Under the pieces are notes generated by a model. It was not told where the DNA came from. It made no database searches and was given only the letters and a program-made list of their open reading frames with translations. Of a stretch of DNA of 64,000 bases, positions 34,806-44,187 are shown in pieces (position 1 is the first letter of the stretch; every line of letters starts with the position of its first letter). Source of the DNA: JAHFTY01 sp964584785 (lineage in GTDB: Bacteria > Acidobacteriota > Terriglobia > 20CM-2-55-15); assembly GCA_964584785.1 (NCBI GenBank), contig CAZPBY010000010.1, positions 67,644 to 131,643 on the forward strand. The letters are read 5' to 3'. Made by a program: the position numbers and the translations under genes.

Positions 34806-35957
34806 CTAGAGCTCCGCGACTTCGCAGAAAATCTTGATGGCACCCTTCGCGTTGAGCAGCTTGTCGAACAGTTCCTTGTAGTTCTCCAGCCCTTTCACCG
34901 GATGCGTCAGCAGGCGTTTCAACCAACCCGGATACTCCAGCTCCGCCTGAGACAAATCGCGGACTCCGCTCTCGAAGTACTCGCGGTTCGCGTTCACGGT
35001 ACCCACCATCACTTTGTTGCCGAGGACAAACTCCAGGTTGATCTTGTCGGCCGGAACTTCAATCTTGCGATCGCCGCCGGTCACGCTGGACAGGACCAGC
35101 ACGCCATTCTTTCCAAGAGCTCTCATGCTGTCGAACACGACCGGCGAATAACCTGTCGCCTCGAAAATGAGGTCGAAAGGCCCGTATTTAGCAGAGCCCT
35201 CGGAGATCGGCGTCTCCTCAGTGGACACATACGTTGCGCCAACCGCTTCGATGAGATCCGAATTCAGGTAAGGCTTCTTTGTGAGTGCGAACGTCGTCAC
35301 GTCCAGGCCGCGCAACCTGAGAATGAGCGTCGCAAGCACACCGATTGTCCCGGCACCCATCACCGCGGCGCGACGCGGCCTCCACACTCGCAGGCGTCGT
35401 TGGATTTCGAACGCCTGCGTAATTCCTTTTTCGACGACTGTGGTTGGTTCCAGCAGGACACCGACTTCCTTGAGACCAACAGGGACCTTCACGATGAACT
35501 CCGCGTCGTCCACGTAATACTCGGTGAGATAACCATGACGAAGGTTGATACCCCGCTCGTAATACGTGTCGTCGGTCGTCATGTCATACGTGCCGATCTG
35601 GTCGTAAATGCTCTTGCCAGGCCGTCGCACTGTTGCCACGACATAATCACCCGGCTGAACCTCACTCACATGAGGACCAACGGCTTCAACGCGACCAAAG
35701 CTCTCGTGTCCCAGGACCAGGAAGTCGTATCCCGAAGGCGCGGCGCCGTATTCAGCGGCATTGATTTCTTTGTCGGTGCCATCAACGCCGACGCGCAGAA
35801 CCTTCACGAGAACGCCGCGCCCGTTGGGCACATCGTTTAGTGAAGGTTTGTCGAGCTGTGCGAGGTGAACACTCCCGGCGGTGCCGGGCTTAACCGCGAC
35901 GGCTTTCATGGGCACAGCCTTGGGCGTTCTCTCGAGTGCAATGGTTTCCGGCTTCAT
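34806..35957 (-). CDS. Glucose 1-dehydrogenase-like MDR-family enzyme
   Basis: The 383-residue medium-chain dehydrogenase resembles the archaeal-type glucose dehydrogenases: RVGVDGTDKEI, VLGHESFGRVEAVG (zinc and substrate residues), and an NAD(P)-binding fold at VMGAGTIGVLATLIL. The zinc ligand Cys of classical ADHs is replaced by Asp in VGVDGTD, as in that family. It oxidises glucose or other aldoses to lactones. Start at ATG 35957 has GGA upstream. Neighbours fit an oxidative glucose route. Confidence 0.8.
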   Translation of the reverse strand: MKPETIALERTPKAVPMKAVAVKPGTAGSVHLAQLDKPSLNDVPNGRGVLVKVLRVGVDGTDKEINAAEYGAAPSGYDFLVLGHESFGRVEAVGPHVSEVQPGDYVVATVRRPGKSIYDQIGTYDMTTDDTYYERGINLRHGYLTEYYVDDAEFIVKVPVGLKEVGVLLEPTTVVEKGITQAFEIQRRLRVWRPRRAAVMGAGTIGVLATLILRLRGLDVTTFALTKKPYLNSDLIEAVGATYVSTEETPISEGSAKYGPFDLIFEATGYSPVVFDSMRALGKNGVLVLSSVTGGDRKIEVPADKINLEFVLGNKVMVGTVNANREYFESGVRDLSQAELEYPGWLKRLLTHPVKGLENYKELFDKLLNAKGAIKIFCEVAEL

Positions 35958-36018
35958 GGATTCATCCTTTCTTTAGAAACTGCAAACACAGTCCTTCAGG
36001 CATTTAGCTGCCGTCGAC

Positions 36019-38712
36019 TTATGCGTTGACGGCGACTTTGTTTTCGCGTGCGGCCGGCATGCTCTTTTCGCCGCTTTGTTGCAGAAGTTTCGCAACAACT
36101 CCGGTCCAGCCGGTTTGATGACTGGCACCGACGCCGCGCCCGTTGTCTCCGTGGAAGTACTCATAAAAGAGAATCTGATCCCTCCAGTGCGGGTCGCGCT
36201 GGAATTTTTCCGAAGCGCCATGCACGGGCCGCAATCCGTTTGCGTCGCGCAGGAAGACCGACGATAGACGGCGCGAAAGTTCCTGGGAGATTTCCCAAAG
36301 CGTCAGGAAGCGGCCGGAACCGGTCGGGCACTCTACTTTGTAGTCTTCACCGAAATAGTGATGAAACTTCTGCAGCGACTCGATGATCAGGAAGTTGACC
36401 GGAAACCAGATCGGCCCGCGCCAGTTCGAATTTCCGCCGAACAATCCGCTGCTCGATTCCGCGGGATCGTAGTCGAGCCGGTGTTCGACGCCGCCGACTT
36501 TCAAAGTGTACGGATGGTCCTTGTGCACCCGAGAAACCGCGCGAATGCCGTACGGCGACAGGAATTCGTTTTCATCGAGCATGTAACGCAGGACGCGGCG
36601 GAGCTTATCGCCATCGACGATGGCCATGAGGCGTCGTTCACCCATTCCCGGAGTGAACATGCACGCCTGGTTTTGCGTGTACTTTGGCCGATTCGCGATA
36701 AACCAGTCGAGGCGGCGCTTGAAGTTGGGCAGACGCCTCAGTAGTTCAGGCTCGAGAGTGTCGACGGCGTAGAGAGGAATCAATCCGACCATCGAACGCG
36801 TCCTCATCGGAAACTCGCCTTGACCTGGAATGTGCAGAACGTCGTAGAAGAATCCGTCTTCGTCGTCCCAAAGGCTCACACCGTCGTCGCCGCGATTGTT
36901 CATGGCGTGTGCGATTTGTGTGAAGTGTTCCCAGAACTTGCTCGCGACATCTTCGTAAGCGGGATCGTCGGAGGCGAGTTCCAGCGCCATCGCCAGCATG
37001 TTCAGGCAGTACATGGCCATCCAACTTGTGCCGTCGGACTGCTCGATGTGACCGCCCGTCGGCAGCGGCGCGCTGCGATCGAAAACGCCGATGTTGTCGA
37101 GGCCCAGAAAGCCGCCCTGGAAGATGTTCTTGCCTTCGGCGTCCTTCCGGTTCACCCACCACGTGAAGTTCAGCATCAACTTATGGAATACGCGTTTCAG
37201 AAACTTACGGTCGCCCGTTCCATTGCGCTTCTTGTCGATCTTGTAGACTCGCCATGACGCCCAGGCGTGTACGGGTGGATTCACATCGCCCAGTGCCCAT
37301 TCGTATGCGGGAATTTGCCCGTTAGGGTGCATATACCATTCGCGTAATAACAGGACGAGCTGCTCCTTCGCGAAGTCGGCATCAACGAGAGCCAGCGGTA
37401 TGCAATGAAACGCCAGGTCCCACGCGGCGTACCAGGGATACTCCCACTTGTCGGGCATTGAAATAACATCCGCGTTGTAAAGGTGCGGCCACTCGTGATT
37501 CCGGCCGTTGCGGCGCTCGCCCGGCGGCTGCGGCTGATCGGGATCGCCGTCCAGCCAGGGCTTGACGACGTAGTGGTAGAACTGCTTCGACCACAGCATT
37601 CCTCCCAGCGACTGCCGCATCACGTTCTTTGCGTCGTCGGAAAGGCCGCTCGGAATGATCGTCGAATAGAACTCGTCCGCCTCGCGGATTCGATCCGCGA
37701 AGATCGAGTCGAAGGACTTACCGAAGGGCCGGCTTCGGCTCCCCGCCAGATCGGAATTCGTCAAGCGTAGGCGGACGCGAACCGTTTCTCCGGGCCTCAA
37801 CGTGAGCGGATAATGTGCCGCCGCCTTGGTTCCCACGTTTGCGGGATTCACCGCATCGACATTCTTATGAACGACAGCTTCATGAATGCCGTCCTTCACG
37901 AACTGCGACGCGTTCTCGACGCCGTAGAGCCGCCGGTAATTCGTCTCATTCTCCGTGAACAACAATTGCGGCGCGCCTTCGAGGTAGAGCCAGCGCTCGC
38001 CGTATCGGGGATGATTCAGGTGGATCGCGTGCTCCTGCGAACCAGTGACCGCTTGCATGAATGGACGCGGTTCGTTCTTGTCCCACGACCACGTGTTTCG
38101 AAACCAGATGGTGGGAAGCAGATCCATCGAGGCCGGCTCGGGACCGCGGTTCGTGATACTGATGCGAATGAGGATGTCTTCGCTGCCGGCCTTGGCATAC
38201 TCGACGAGCGCGTCGAAGTACCGATTCTCATCGAATATTCCGGTGTCCAACAATTCGTACTCAGGCTCCTGTTTTGCACGGTGGCGATTCTCGTCGACAA
38301 GTCGCGAATACGGATATTCCTCATGCGGATACTTATAGAGGTACTTCATGTACGAATGCGTCGGTGTGCTGTCGAGATAGAAGTAATACTCTTTGACGTC
38401 TTCGCCGTGATTACCTTCGCTTCCGGTGAGTCCGAACAGCCGCTCCTTAAGAATCGGATCTTTGCCGTTCCAGAAAGCGACCGCGAAACAGATCAGTTGA
38501 TGACGGTCGGATATACCCGCGATGCCGTCCTCGTTCCATCGATAGGCTTTCGACCTCGCGTGATCGTGCGGCAAAAAATCCCACGCTTCACCGTAAGGGC
38601 TGTAGTCCTCGCGCACTGTTCCCCATGCCCGCTCGCTGAGATAAGGCCCCCAGCGTTTCCAGTGCGCAGTGCGGTCGCGGGCCTCTGCCAGACGTTGTTC
38701 TTCCGCTGTCAT
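36019..38712 (-). CDS. Large glucosidase (MGH1/GH63-like glycoside hydrolase)
   Basis: ATG at 38712 with GAGGAGAT upstream gives 897 residues. The alpha/alpha toroid of the mannosyl-oligosaccharide glucosidase/GH63-like group is suggested by WEYPWYAAWDLAFH, GQIPAYEWALGDVNPPVHAW, GGFLGLDNIGVFDR, and the end motif NSNWRGPIWFPVNFL. The acid in WDLAFH and the base in WRGPIW-region lie in the expected order. No signal peptide, so it works on cytoplasmic glucosides, possibly trehalose- or glucosylglycerate-like compounds (inference). Confidence 0.82.
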   Translation of the reverse strand: MTAEEQRLAEARDRTAHWKRWGPYLSERAWGTVREDYSPYGEAWDFLPHDHARSKAYRWNEDGIAGISDRHQLICFAVAFWNGKDPILKERLFGLTGSEGNHGEDVKEYYFYLDSTPTHSYMKYLYKYPHEEYPYSRLVDENRHRAKQEPEYELLDTGIFDENRYFDALVEYAKAGSEDILIRISITNRGPEPASMDLLPTIWFRNTWSWDKNEPRPFMQAVTGSQEHAIHLNHPRYGERWLYLEGAPQLLFTENETNYRRLYGVENASQFVKDGIHEAVVHKNVDAVNPANVGTKAAAHYPLTLRPGETVRVRLRLTNSDLAGSRSRPFGKSFDSIFADRIREADEFYSTIIPSGLSDDAKNVMRQSLGGMLWSKQFYHYVVKPWLDGDPDQPQPPGERRNGRNHEWPHLYNADVISMPDKWEYPWYAAWDLAFHCIPLALVDADFAKEQLVLLLREWYMHPNGQIPAYEWALGDVNPPVHAWASWRVYKIDKKRNGTGDRKFLKRVFHKLMLNFTWWVNRKDAEGKNIFQGGFLGLDNIGVFDRSAPLPTGGHIEQSDGTSWMAMYCLNMLAMALELASDDPAYEDVASKFWEHFTQIAHAMNNRGDDGVSLWDDEDGFFYDVLHIPGQGEFPMRTRSMVGLIPLYAVDTLEPELLRRLPNFKRRLDWFIANRPKYTQNQACMFTPGMGERRLMAIVDGDKLRRVLRYMLDENEFLSPYGIRAVSRVHKDHPYTLKVGGVEHRLDYDPAESSSGLFGGNSNWRGPIWFPVNFLIIESLQKFHHYFGEDYKVECPTGSGRFLTLWEISQELSRRLSSVFLRDANGLRPVHGASEKFQRDPHWRDQILFYEYFHGDNGRGVGASHQTGWTGVVAKLLQQSGEKSMPAARENKVAVNA

Positions 38713-38739
38713 ACTTGATCTCCTCGTGTTCTCTTGCAT

Positions 38740-39780
38740 TCACTTCTGCAAAACTTTTATGGCGTGCCCGTCGGGATCGCGAACGGTCATGCCGCGATGA
38801 AAGCCCGCCTGCGGCTCGCCGAACTCGACCGAACCCGGCGACACGAATGCGAATTTCCCTGCGCGCAGCCGGCCTTCGGCATACCCGGCGTCGGTTGAAA
38901 TGAAGTTGGTCTGCCAATTGAACAGGTCGCTGGCGCGCGCATCGGGGGGATACGGACGCCCGTCACGTGGGGCGATGTACTCCAAAAACTCGACGCCGGG
39001 ACCGGCCGCGGCCCGCAGAGCCGTGATTCGGAGACGGGCTCCGAAGACGTTATTCAGATGCTCCTGCTCGTCGCCGTAGTTTTCGCTTTCTCCAACCTGA
39101 CGTAGGCCAAGATGGTCTCGATAGAACCGCAGGCTGGCATCGGTGTCGCTGACCACGATGGCCGTATGGTCGATTCCGAGAAATAACTTCGAAGTCTCGC
39201 GATGCCACTTCGCATCGCCTTTACCGGGAGGAAACCACAGGATCTCGAGTGCGTGGTGATCCGGATCCTTGAAGTAGAACGCTTTGATGCCTCCCGCATT
39301 CTTGTTCCATTCCGGCAGCGTTTGAGGCCCGGTCGAAGCGTGTTCAACCTTGTGCAGGCGCAGCGACGCGTATGCACGATCCATATCCGAGACGATGATT
39401 GCAAGGTGTTGAAACCATCGATCGTTGCTGCGGGAATCCACAGGAATCGGCCGGCCCACTGGAGTCAGATACTCGGTTAGCTCGATGGACTCGTCTCCGA
39501 GTTTCATTCGAACGATCCGCGCACGAAGACCGAACAATCCCTGGAGCCGCTCGTAATCGGGGCCGTAGACTTCGATATCGGAAACCTTCTCGAACGAAAG
39601 AACGTTGGAAAAGAAATCCACGGACCGGTCCATGTCGCTGACCGTCAGACCGATCGAATCGAGAGCAGCGACGGCGGGCCCGACAGTCGCCGCGACTGTC
39701 CTGAACCCGGGCGCTGCAAGGACGGATAAGACAACGATCAGCAGCAGTAAGCGAAGGCGTCGTTGAGCTCTGATGATCAT
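38740..39780 (-). CDS. Exported two-domain VOC (glyoxalase-fold) protein
   Basis: ATG at 39780 overlaps the GMC oxidoreductase stop (ATGA). The 346 residues begin with a hydrophobic export signal (LRLLLLIVVLSVLAAPGF). Two VOC domains follow, starting LDSIGLTVSDMDRSVDFF and IDHTAIVVSDTDASLRFYR; metal-ligand-like His and Glu occur in FQHLAIIV, HHALEILWF and IDHTAIV. VOC proteins include glyoxalase and ring-cleavage enzymes. Substrate unknown. Confidence 0.82.
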   Translation of the reverse strand: MIIRAQRRLRLLLLIVVLSVLAAPGFRTVAATVGPAVAALDSIGLTVSDMDRSVDFFSNVLSFEKVSDIEVYGPDYERLQGLFGLRARIVRMKLGDESIELTEYLTPVGRPIPVDSRSNDRWFQHLAIIVSDMDRAYASLRLHKVEHASTGPQTLPEWNKNAGGIKAFYFKDPDHHALEILWFPPGKGDAKWHRETSKLFLGIDHTAIVVSDTDASLRFYRDHLGLRQVGESENYGDEQEHLNNVFGARLRITALRAAAGPGVEFLEYIAPRDGRPYPPDARASDLFNWQTNFISTDAGYAEGRLRAGKFAFVSPGSVEFGEPQAGFHRGMTVRDPDGHAIKVLQK

Positions 39781-41324
39781 TTCAGTCTCTCCAGCAAGTG
39801 ATCTCCAACACGCAACGCGTTTGCCATGATGGTCAGGGCCGGATTCATCGCGCCGCATGACGGAAAGAAACTCGCGTCCACGGCGTAAAGGTTATCGAGG
39901 TCGTGGGCCTTGCAATGGATGTCGAGCACCGACGTTCGCGGATCCCGGCCAAACCGCAGCGTGCCGTTTTGATGCGCCACACCCGCCAGAGGAATCCGTT
40001 TGCCGATGTAAGCGTTCAGATGGATGACCTCATCGGTGCAGTTGGCGTCCTTGAGCAAAGTTTTCAGTTTCGCCTGAAGACGCTTGTGTCCTTCTTCATT
40101 GTTCGCTTTGTAGTTCAACTGAATTTGACCTTCCCGCGTGACGGTCACTCTGTTGTCGGGATGCGGAAGATCCTCCGACGTCATCCAAAAATCCAACGAG
40201 TGTTTGGCCATGAGCTCCAGCGTGAACCCGGGCACAATTCTCGGCGCGCCCGCAGCGAGAATTTCGGAATCGGTCTTGCCGACGAACGAAATGTGTCCCA
40301 TTGGAAAGTCCCACTCTTGCGAACCGAAATAAAAATCGTTCAGGCCGAAAGTCTTTTGAAAGACAGTAGGGTTCTCGCATTTGGACAAGGCAAGCATCAC
40401 GGAATTGGTGTGGCACATGTAGTTGCGGCCAACCTGGTCGGAGCTGTTCGCCAGGCCGTTGGGATGCAGGTCATTGGCTGAGCGCAACATCAACGCGGCA
40501 GAATTCACGGCGCCGCAAGACGAAATCACGATGTCTGCCGAATAGACCTCCGGCGTTCCATCGTGATCCACGTGAACCTTTGCTATGGTGTGGCCGGTTG
40601 AATCTGTCTCGAGGCGCGTCACCTTACTCTTCGTCAAAAGACTGACGTTCGGGTATTCGAGCGCGGGTTCTACGCAGATGACGTGCGCATCGGCTTTCGC
40701 ATGAACGAGGCACGGAAAGCCGTCGCACGTTGAACAGCGAATGCATTTGCTCTTTTGAGGATTTTGCTCGTCCAGCAGAACACCGACCGGCAGATGGAAG
40801 GGACGATGTCCGAGCTTCTGAAGATCGTCACTGAGCTGCTGGATTCGCCATTCGTGCGTGACCGCTGGAAATCGATAGGGCTTGCTCGCCGGCGGCTCGG
40901 TCGGATCCTCTCCACGAATGCCGTGGACCTGATACAAGTATTCGGCTTCGGTGTAATACGGCTCGAGATCCTCATAGCTGAGCGGCCATCTTGGTGAAAC
41001 GCCGCCGTGGTGTCGAAGCTCGCCAAAATCCTGTTTCCGAAGCCGGACTAACGCCGCCCCATAAAATTTGGTGTTTCCGCCGACGAAGTAGTGAGCGCCA
41101 GGAACGAATTCGTTGCCCTTCATGTCGCGCCACGGCTCGACGTTGTTGTATCGGCCCTGGCCGACGACAGCTCGAGTATCCCAATTCTGCTTTTCTCGAG
41201 GCACGAAGTCGCCGCGCTCGAGAAGAAGGATCTTCTTCCCCGAAGGAGCCAACCGGTAGGCCAGGGTCCCACCGCCGGCTCCGGTTCCGATGATGATGAC
41301 GTCGTAGTGATGACTCGCGCTCAT
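39777..41324 (-). CDS. GMC-family FAD oxidoreductase
   Basis: ATG at 41324 with GAGGTG upstream gives 515 residues. The FAD motif is DVIIIGTGAGGGTLAYRLA, with LLLERGDF, and the GMC_oxred_C end SFFPSCGAMNPALTIMANA. A cysteine cluster CIRCSTCDGFPC in the middle is typical of an acidobacterial/fungal sugar-oxidising subgroup rather than choline dehydrogenase. The catalytic His is probably in GVAHQNG. It likely oxidises a sugar or alcohol. The upstream region has GGGAATAAA near 41370, resembling the ECF -35. Confidence 0.85.
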   Translation of the reverse strand: MSASHHYDVIIIGTGAGGGTLAYRLAPSGKKILLLERGDFVPREKQNWDTRAVVGQGRYNNVEPWRDMKGNEFVPGAHYFVGGNTKFYGAALVRLRKQDFGELRHHGGVSPRWPLSYEDLEPYYTEAEYLYQVHGIRGEDPTEPPASKPYRFPAVTHEWRIQQLSDDLQKLGHRPFHLPVGVLLDEQNPQKSKCIRCSTCDGFPCLVHAKADAHVICVEPALEYPNVSLLTKSKVTRLETDSTGHTIAKVHVDHDGTPEVYSADIVISSCGAVNSAALMLRSANDLHPNGLANSSDQVGRNYMCHTNSVMLALSKCENPTVFQKTFGLNDFYFGSQEWDFPMGHISFVGKTDSEILAAGAPRIVPGFTLELMAKHSLDFWMTSEDLPHPDNRVTVTREGQIQLNYKANNEEGHKRLQAKLKTLLKDANCTDEVIHLNAYIGKRIPLAGVAHQNGTLRFGRDPRTSVLDIHCKAHDLDNLYAVDASFFPSCGAMNPALTIMANALRVGDHLLERLK

Positions 41325-41400
41325 TTGCAGCACCTCGATTGCTACATTCCCCAAGTTCGTTGGTTTATTCCCGGCGGCGAAATTTGAGATCGTGAAATTC

Positions 41401-41817
41401 TTAACGATGCAGAAATGCTTCGGCCAGGCGATCGATCTGCTTGCCGATCGGCGTGTACGACACAACCACCGACAATGCGAAAGCTCCGATGCTCGTGAGT
41501 AACGCTTCGGTGTATGCACCGGGATAGTGCGAGCCATGAATGACCGCATCCGCGAAGAATGCGCACACCGCAACGAATAGAGCCGAAATCCACCGGTTCG
41601 TAAAATGCCGGGCGTGACGGGTCCATGTCAGTCCGAGAAGTGGAAACACCGTGAGTATTCCTGTTTCCGATGCCACCAAAACGTGGCCGACGGTCGCCTG
41701 AGCAAGCTGGCCTTGCACCATCAACATCAGGCAGGCAGCGGCTGTCTCGGCGGCCTTGTGGCCACAGAGCGCCAGTCGAAAGCGGTGTCGCTGGTGTATG
41801 AGTTGCTTGAAATTCAT
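41401..41817 (-). CDS. Membrane protein of unknown function
   Basis: ATG at 41817 gives 138 residues (MNFKQLIHQRHRFRL). Three hydrophobic stretches are visible near residues 25-50, 72-90 and 105-125, separated by GLTWTRHARHFTNRW and HGSHYPGAY. I do not recognise a family. The gene sits between the GMC oxidoreductase and a DM13 gene on the same strand, with an 83-bp gap on each side. The start has no strong ribosome site. Confidence 0.55.
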   Translation of the reverse strand: MNFKQLIHQRHRFRLALCGHKAAETAAACLMLMVQGQLAQATVGHVLVASETGILTVFPLLGLTWTRHARHFTNRWISALFVAVCAFFADAVIHGSHYPGAYTEALLTSIGAFALSVVVSYTPIGKQIDRLAEAFLHR

Positions 41818-41900
41818 GATTGCGGAAGAGAACGTCGCAAGCGAAAAAGTGGAAGCCGGGTTGGTGTATCCCAGCCTCCCATAATCTCTGGAAGTCGGTT

Positions 41901-42395
41901 TCAATTGGCTGCCGCCAACGGTGCGGTCGCAAAGTTCACGTTGAACCTGGCACACCAGATCGTCACCGCTTGATACTTTTCGAGATCCGCGTTGTTGGGA
42001 ACCTCGTAATTCTGGTCGCCCATATTTCCTTTCATGGATCCGAGATCGATGAAGCCGGCCTTCTTGACTGTCGCGTCGTCCATCGCATCCGAAGCGGCTA
42101 CGAGGTAGACGTGCACATCGGGACCATTGGATGTCTTGAAATTCGTGAGCCGCAGGACGCGCTTGCCGTTAACGTCATAGATGCTCGCGTTGCCCTGCGT
42201 TTCGTGCGCGTAGCCTTTAAACTGGCCCGACGCGATCGGTTTAGGACCGGGAGCATCGGGTGAGTTGGCGGCAACGGACGCTGCCGGGAAGCTGTCGGAA
42301 ACCGATTTATTGATGAATAACAATTCCGGCCGAAATGCATACCACGCAATTGCCGCTACGACCAATCCGCTGCCAATCCAAACCTTTCTGTTCAT
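41901..42395 (-). CDS. Membrane-anchored DM13-domain protein
   Basis: ATG at 42395 (MNRKVWIGSGLVV), after GAGGAG, gives 164 residues. One N-terminal membrane helix anchors a periplasmic DM13 domain: GNASIYDVNGKRVLRLTNF, GPDVHVYLVAA, GNMGDQNYEVPN and AVTIWCARFNVNFATA with the single conserved Cys. It is divergent from the multicopper oxidase gene, sharing the 289-bp region between. A redox role is a family-level proposal. Confidence 0.82.
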   Translation of the reverse strand: MNRKVWIGSGLVVAAIAWYAFRPELLFINKSVSDSFPAASVAANSPDAPGPKPIASGQFKGYAHETQGNASIYDVNGKRVLRLTNFKTSNGPDVHVYLVAASDAMDDATVKKAGFIDLGSMKGNMGDQNYEVPNNADLEKYQAVTIWCARFNVNFATAPLAAAN

Positions 42396-42684
42396 CTTAT
42401 TTCTCCTCATGACGGCTTTATTTGTCGCCGAATGAGGATTAGTCACACGACCGGTCTTTCTGTTACGCGAGCGACATGATCAATCCGACAGTTCTGGTGA
42501 AGCCGTAAATTGTCAGATTGTTCCTTGAGGAGCCGGGGGGATGCGTGCTGTTGACAAAATGACTTTCGCGCTGCGCTGGCTGAAATTTCCTGCGTTTCCA
42601 TGTTGAACATTCTGCACAGTAACAGCGGAATCATGCGCTTGGCGAATCATTTGCTGTACGGCTTTATCGAAAGGAGTTCAACAG

Positions 42685-44151
42685 GTGGGAAAGCGTTTTC
42701 GCGTTGTGATCATCCTTTATATATTCCTCGTAATTTCCTCTTCGGGACAAGCCGCACAGAATCCGCCGCCCCTCCAGCCGCCTGACTGGGATTCCTCTCT
42801 CCGGTTGCCGGAGGCCGTGGACATCAATCCGGACCCTCGAGTCGTTGAAGTGAACCTCGAAGCTCGCGTTGCGGACGTTGAGATCGGCGGACGGAGGGTT
42901 TCCGCGTGGACTTACAACGGCGGCATTCCCGGGCCGTTGATCCGCGCGAAAGCCGGTGATCGCCTGATCGTTCATTTCACGAACCAGCTGCCCTCTTCAA
43001 CAACGGTGCATTGGCACGGAGTACGTGTGCCCATTGAGATGGATGGCGTCCCCGGCATCTCTCAGCAGGCCGTAGCTCAGGGATTCTCCTTTACCTACGA
43101 CTTCGTCGTTCCCGACGCGGGCTTGTTCTGGTATCACCCTCACGTGGACTCTGCAGCTCAGGTCGGTTTCGGACTGTCCGGACCGCTCCTTGTTGAAGAT
43201 TCGGCCGAAAACGTCGGCGTGACGGATCAGTTGATGCTCGTTTTAAACGACATCGAAATCGACGACAAAGGAGTGTTGGCGTCGCCGGACAGCGGGGGCT
43301 CCGTCGCGATGGCGTTCGGACGCGAAGGCAACATCGTTCTCGTCAACGGCAAACAGAATCCCAGCATCACAGCGCGCGCCGGCGTTCCTCAACGCTGGAG
43401 AATCGTGAATACGGCAAAGAGCCGTTTCTTCAATATCGACCTGCGAAACAGCGACAGCGTCTTCACCAAAATCGGCGGTGACGGCGGATTGCAGGAATAT
43501 CCGACGAAAGAGGAAATGATCGTCCTCGGACCGGGCGAGCGCGCGGACGTTATCGTCACACCAAAGGGCAAACCCGGAACGGAGATCCAGGTCATGTCCG
43601 AACTGTTCAATCGCGGCTACGGAAGCGTCGAGTATCGGGATCCCGAAAAGCTCTTCAGAATTTCACTCGCGAATCAGCCCGCCTACACTGCGGCGCCCCT
43701 TCCGAAAATCCATCGCTCGATCGAGCCGATGAAGAAGGACGGTGCCACGCCGGTAAAGTTCGAACTGTCCGTCACTCAGAACAACTTTTCAGGCGCCTTC
43801 GAATACCGGATCAATGGAAAGACCGCTGGAAAGGCGAAACCGATTTCAGCACAAGTTGGCGAAACACAAATCTGGACGGTAGAGAACACGACGCCGTGGT
43901 CCCATCCCATCCATCTGCACGGATTCTTCTTTCAGGTGCTCGATAAAAATGGGGAGCCCGTTCGCCCGCTGGAATGGAAGGATACGGTGAATGTGCCGTA
44001 CAAACAGACTCTCCGGTTTCTCGTGCGCTTTGACGATCGTCCAGGCAACTGGATGGTCCACTGCCACATTCTGGACCACGCCGAAGGTGGCCTGATGACC
44101 ACAGTCCAACTGGGCGACATCGCGACGAAAGAGCACACACACATACCCTGA
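42685..44151 (+). CDS. Secreted multicopper oxidase
   Basis: The 488-residue protein starts at GTG 42685 with AAGGAG 9 bases upstream and has a signal peptide (ILYIFLVISSSGQAA). All four copper motifs are intact: TVHWHGVRV, LFWYHPHVD, SHPIHLHGFFF and MVHCHILDHAEGG, giving T1 and T2/T3 sites. Laccase/CueO-like enzymes oxidise phenols, Cu(I), Fe(II) or Mn(II). Three plastocyanin-like domains are present and no Met-rich insert is seen. Close to the extracellular electron transfer genes. Confidence 0.94.
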   Translation: MGKRFRVVIILYIFLVISSSGQAAQNPPPLQPPDWDSSLRLPEAVDINPDPRVVEVNLEARVADVEIGGRRVSAWTYNGGIPGPLIRAKAGDRLIVHFTNQLPSSTTVHWHGVRVPIEMDGVPGISQQAVAQGFSFTYDFVVPDAGLFWYHPHVDSAAQVGFGLSGPLLVEDSAENVGVTDQLMLVLNDIEIDDKGVLASPDSGGSVAMAFGREGNIVLVNGKQNPSITARAGVPQRWRIVNTAKSRFFNIDLRNSDSVFTKIGGDGGLQEYPTKEEMIVLGPGERADVIVTPKGKPGTEIQVMSELFNRGYGSVEYRDPEKLFRISLANQPAYTAAPLPKIHRSIEPMKKDGATPVKFELSVTQNNFSGAFEYRINGKTAGKAKPISAQVGETQIWTVENTTPWSHPIHLHGFFFQVLDKNGEPVRPLEWKDTVNVPYKQTLRFLVRFDDRPGNWMVHCHILDHAEGGLMTTVQLGDIATKEHTHIP

Positions 44152-44187
44152 GAGTCTTCCACAAATCACGTCAGCGAGGAAAAGATC

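Noticed and set aside
37813..38718. A 301-codon plus-strand frame
   Set aside because: It is the shadow of the large glucosidase gene.
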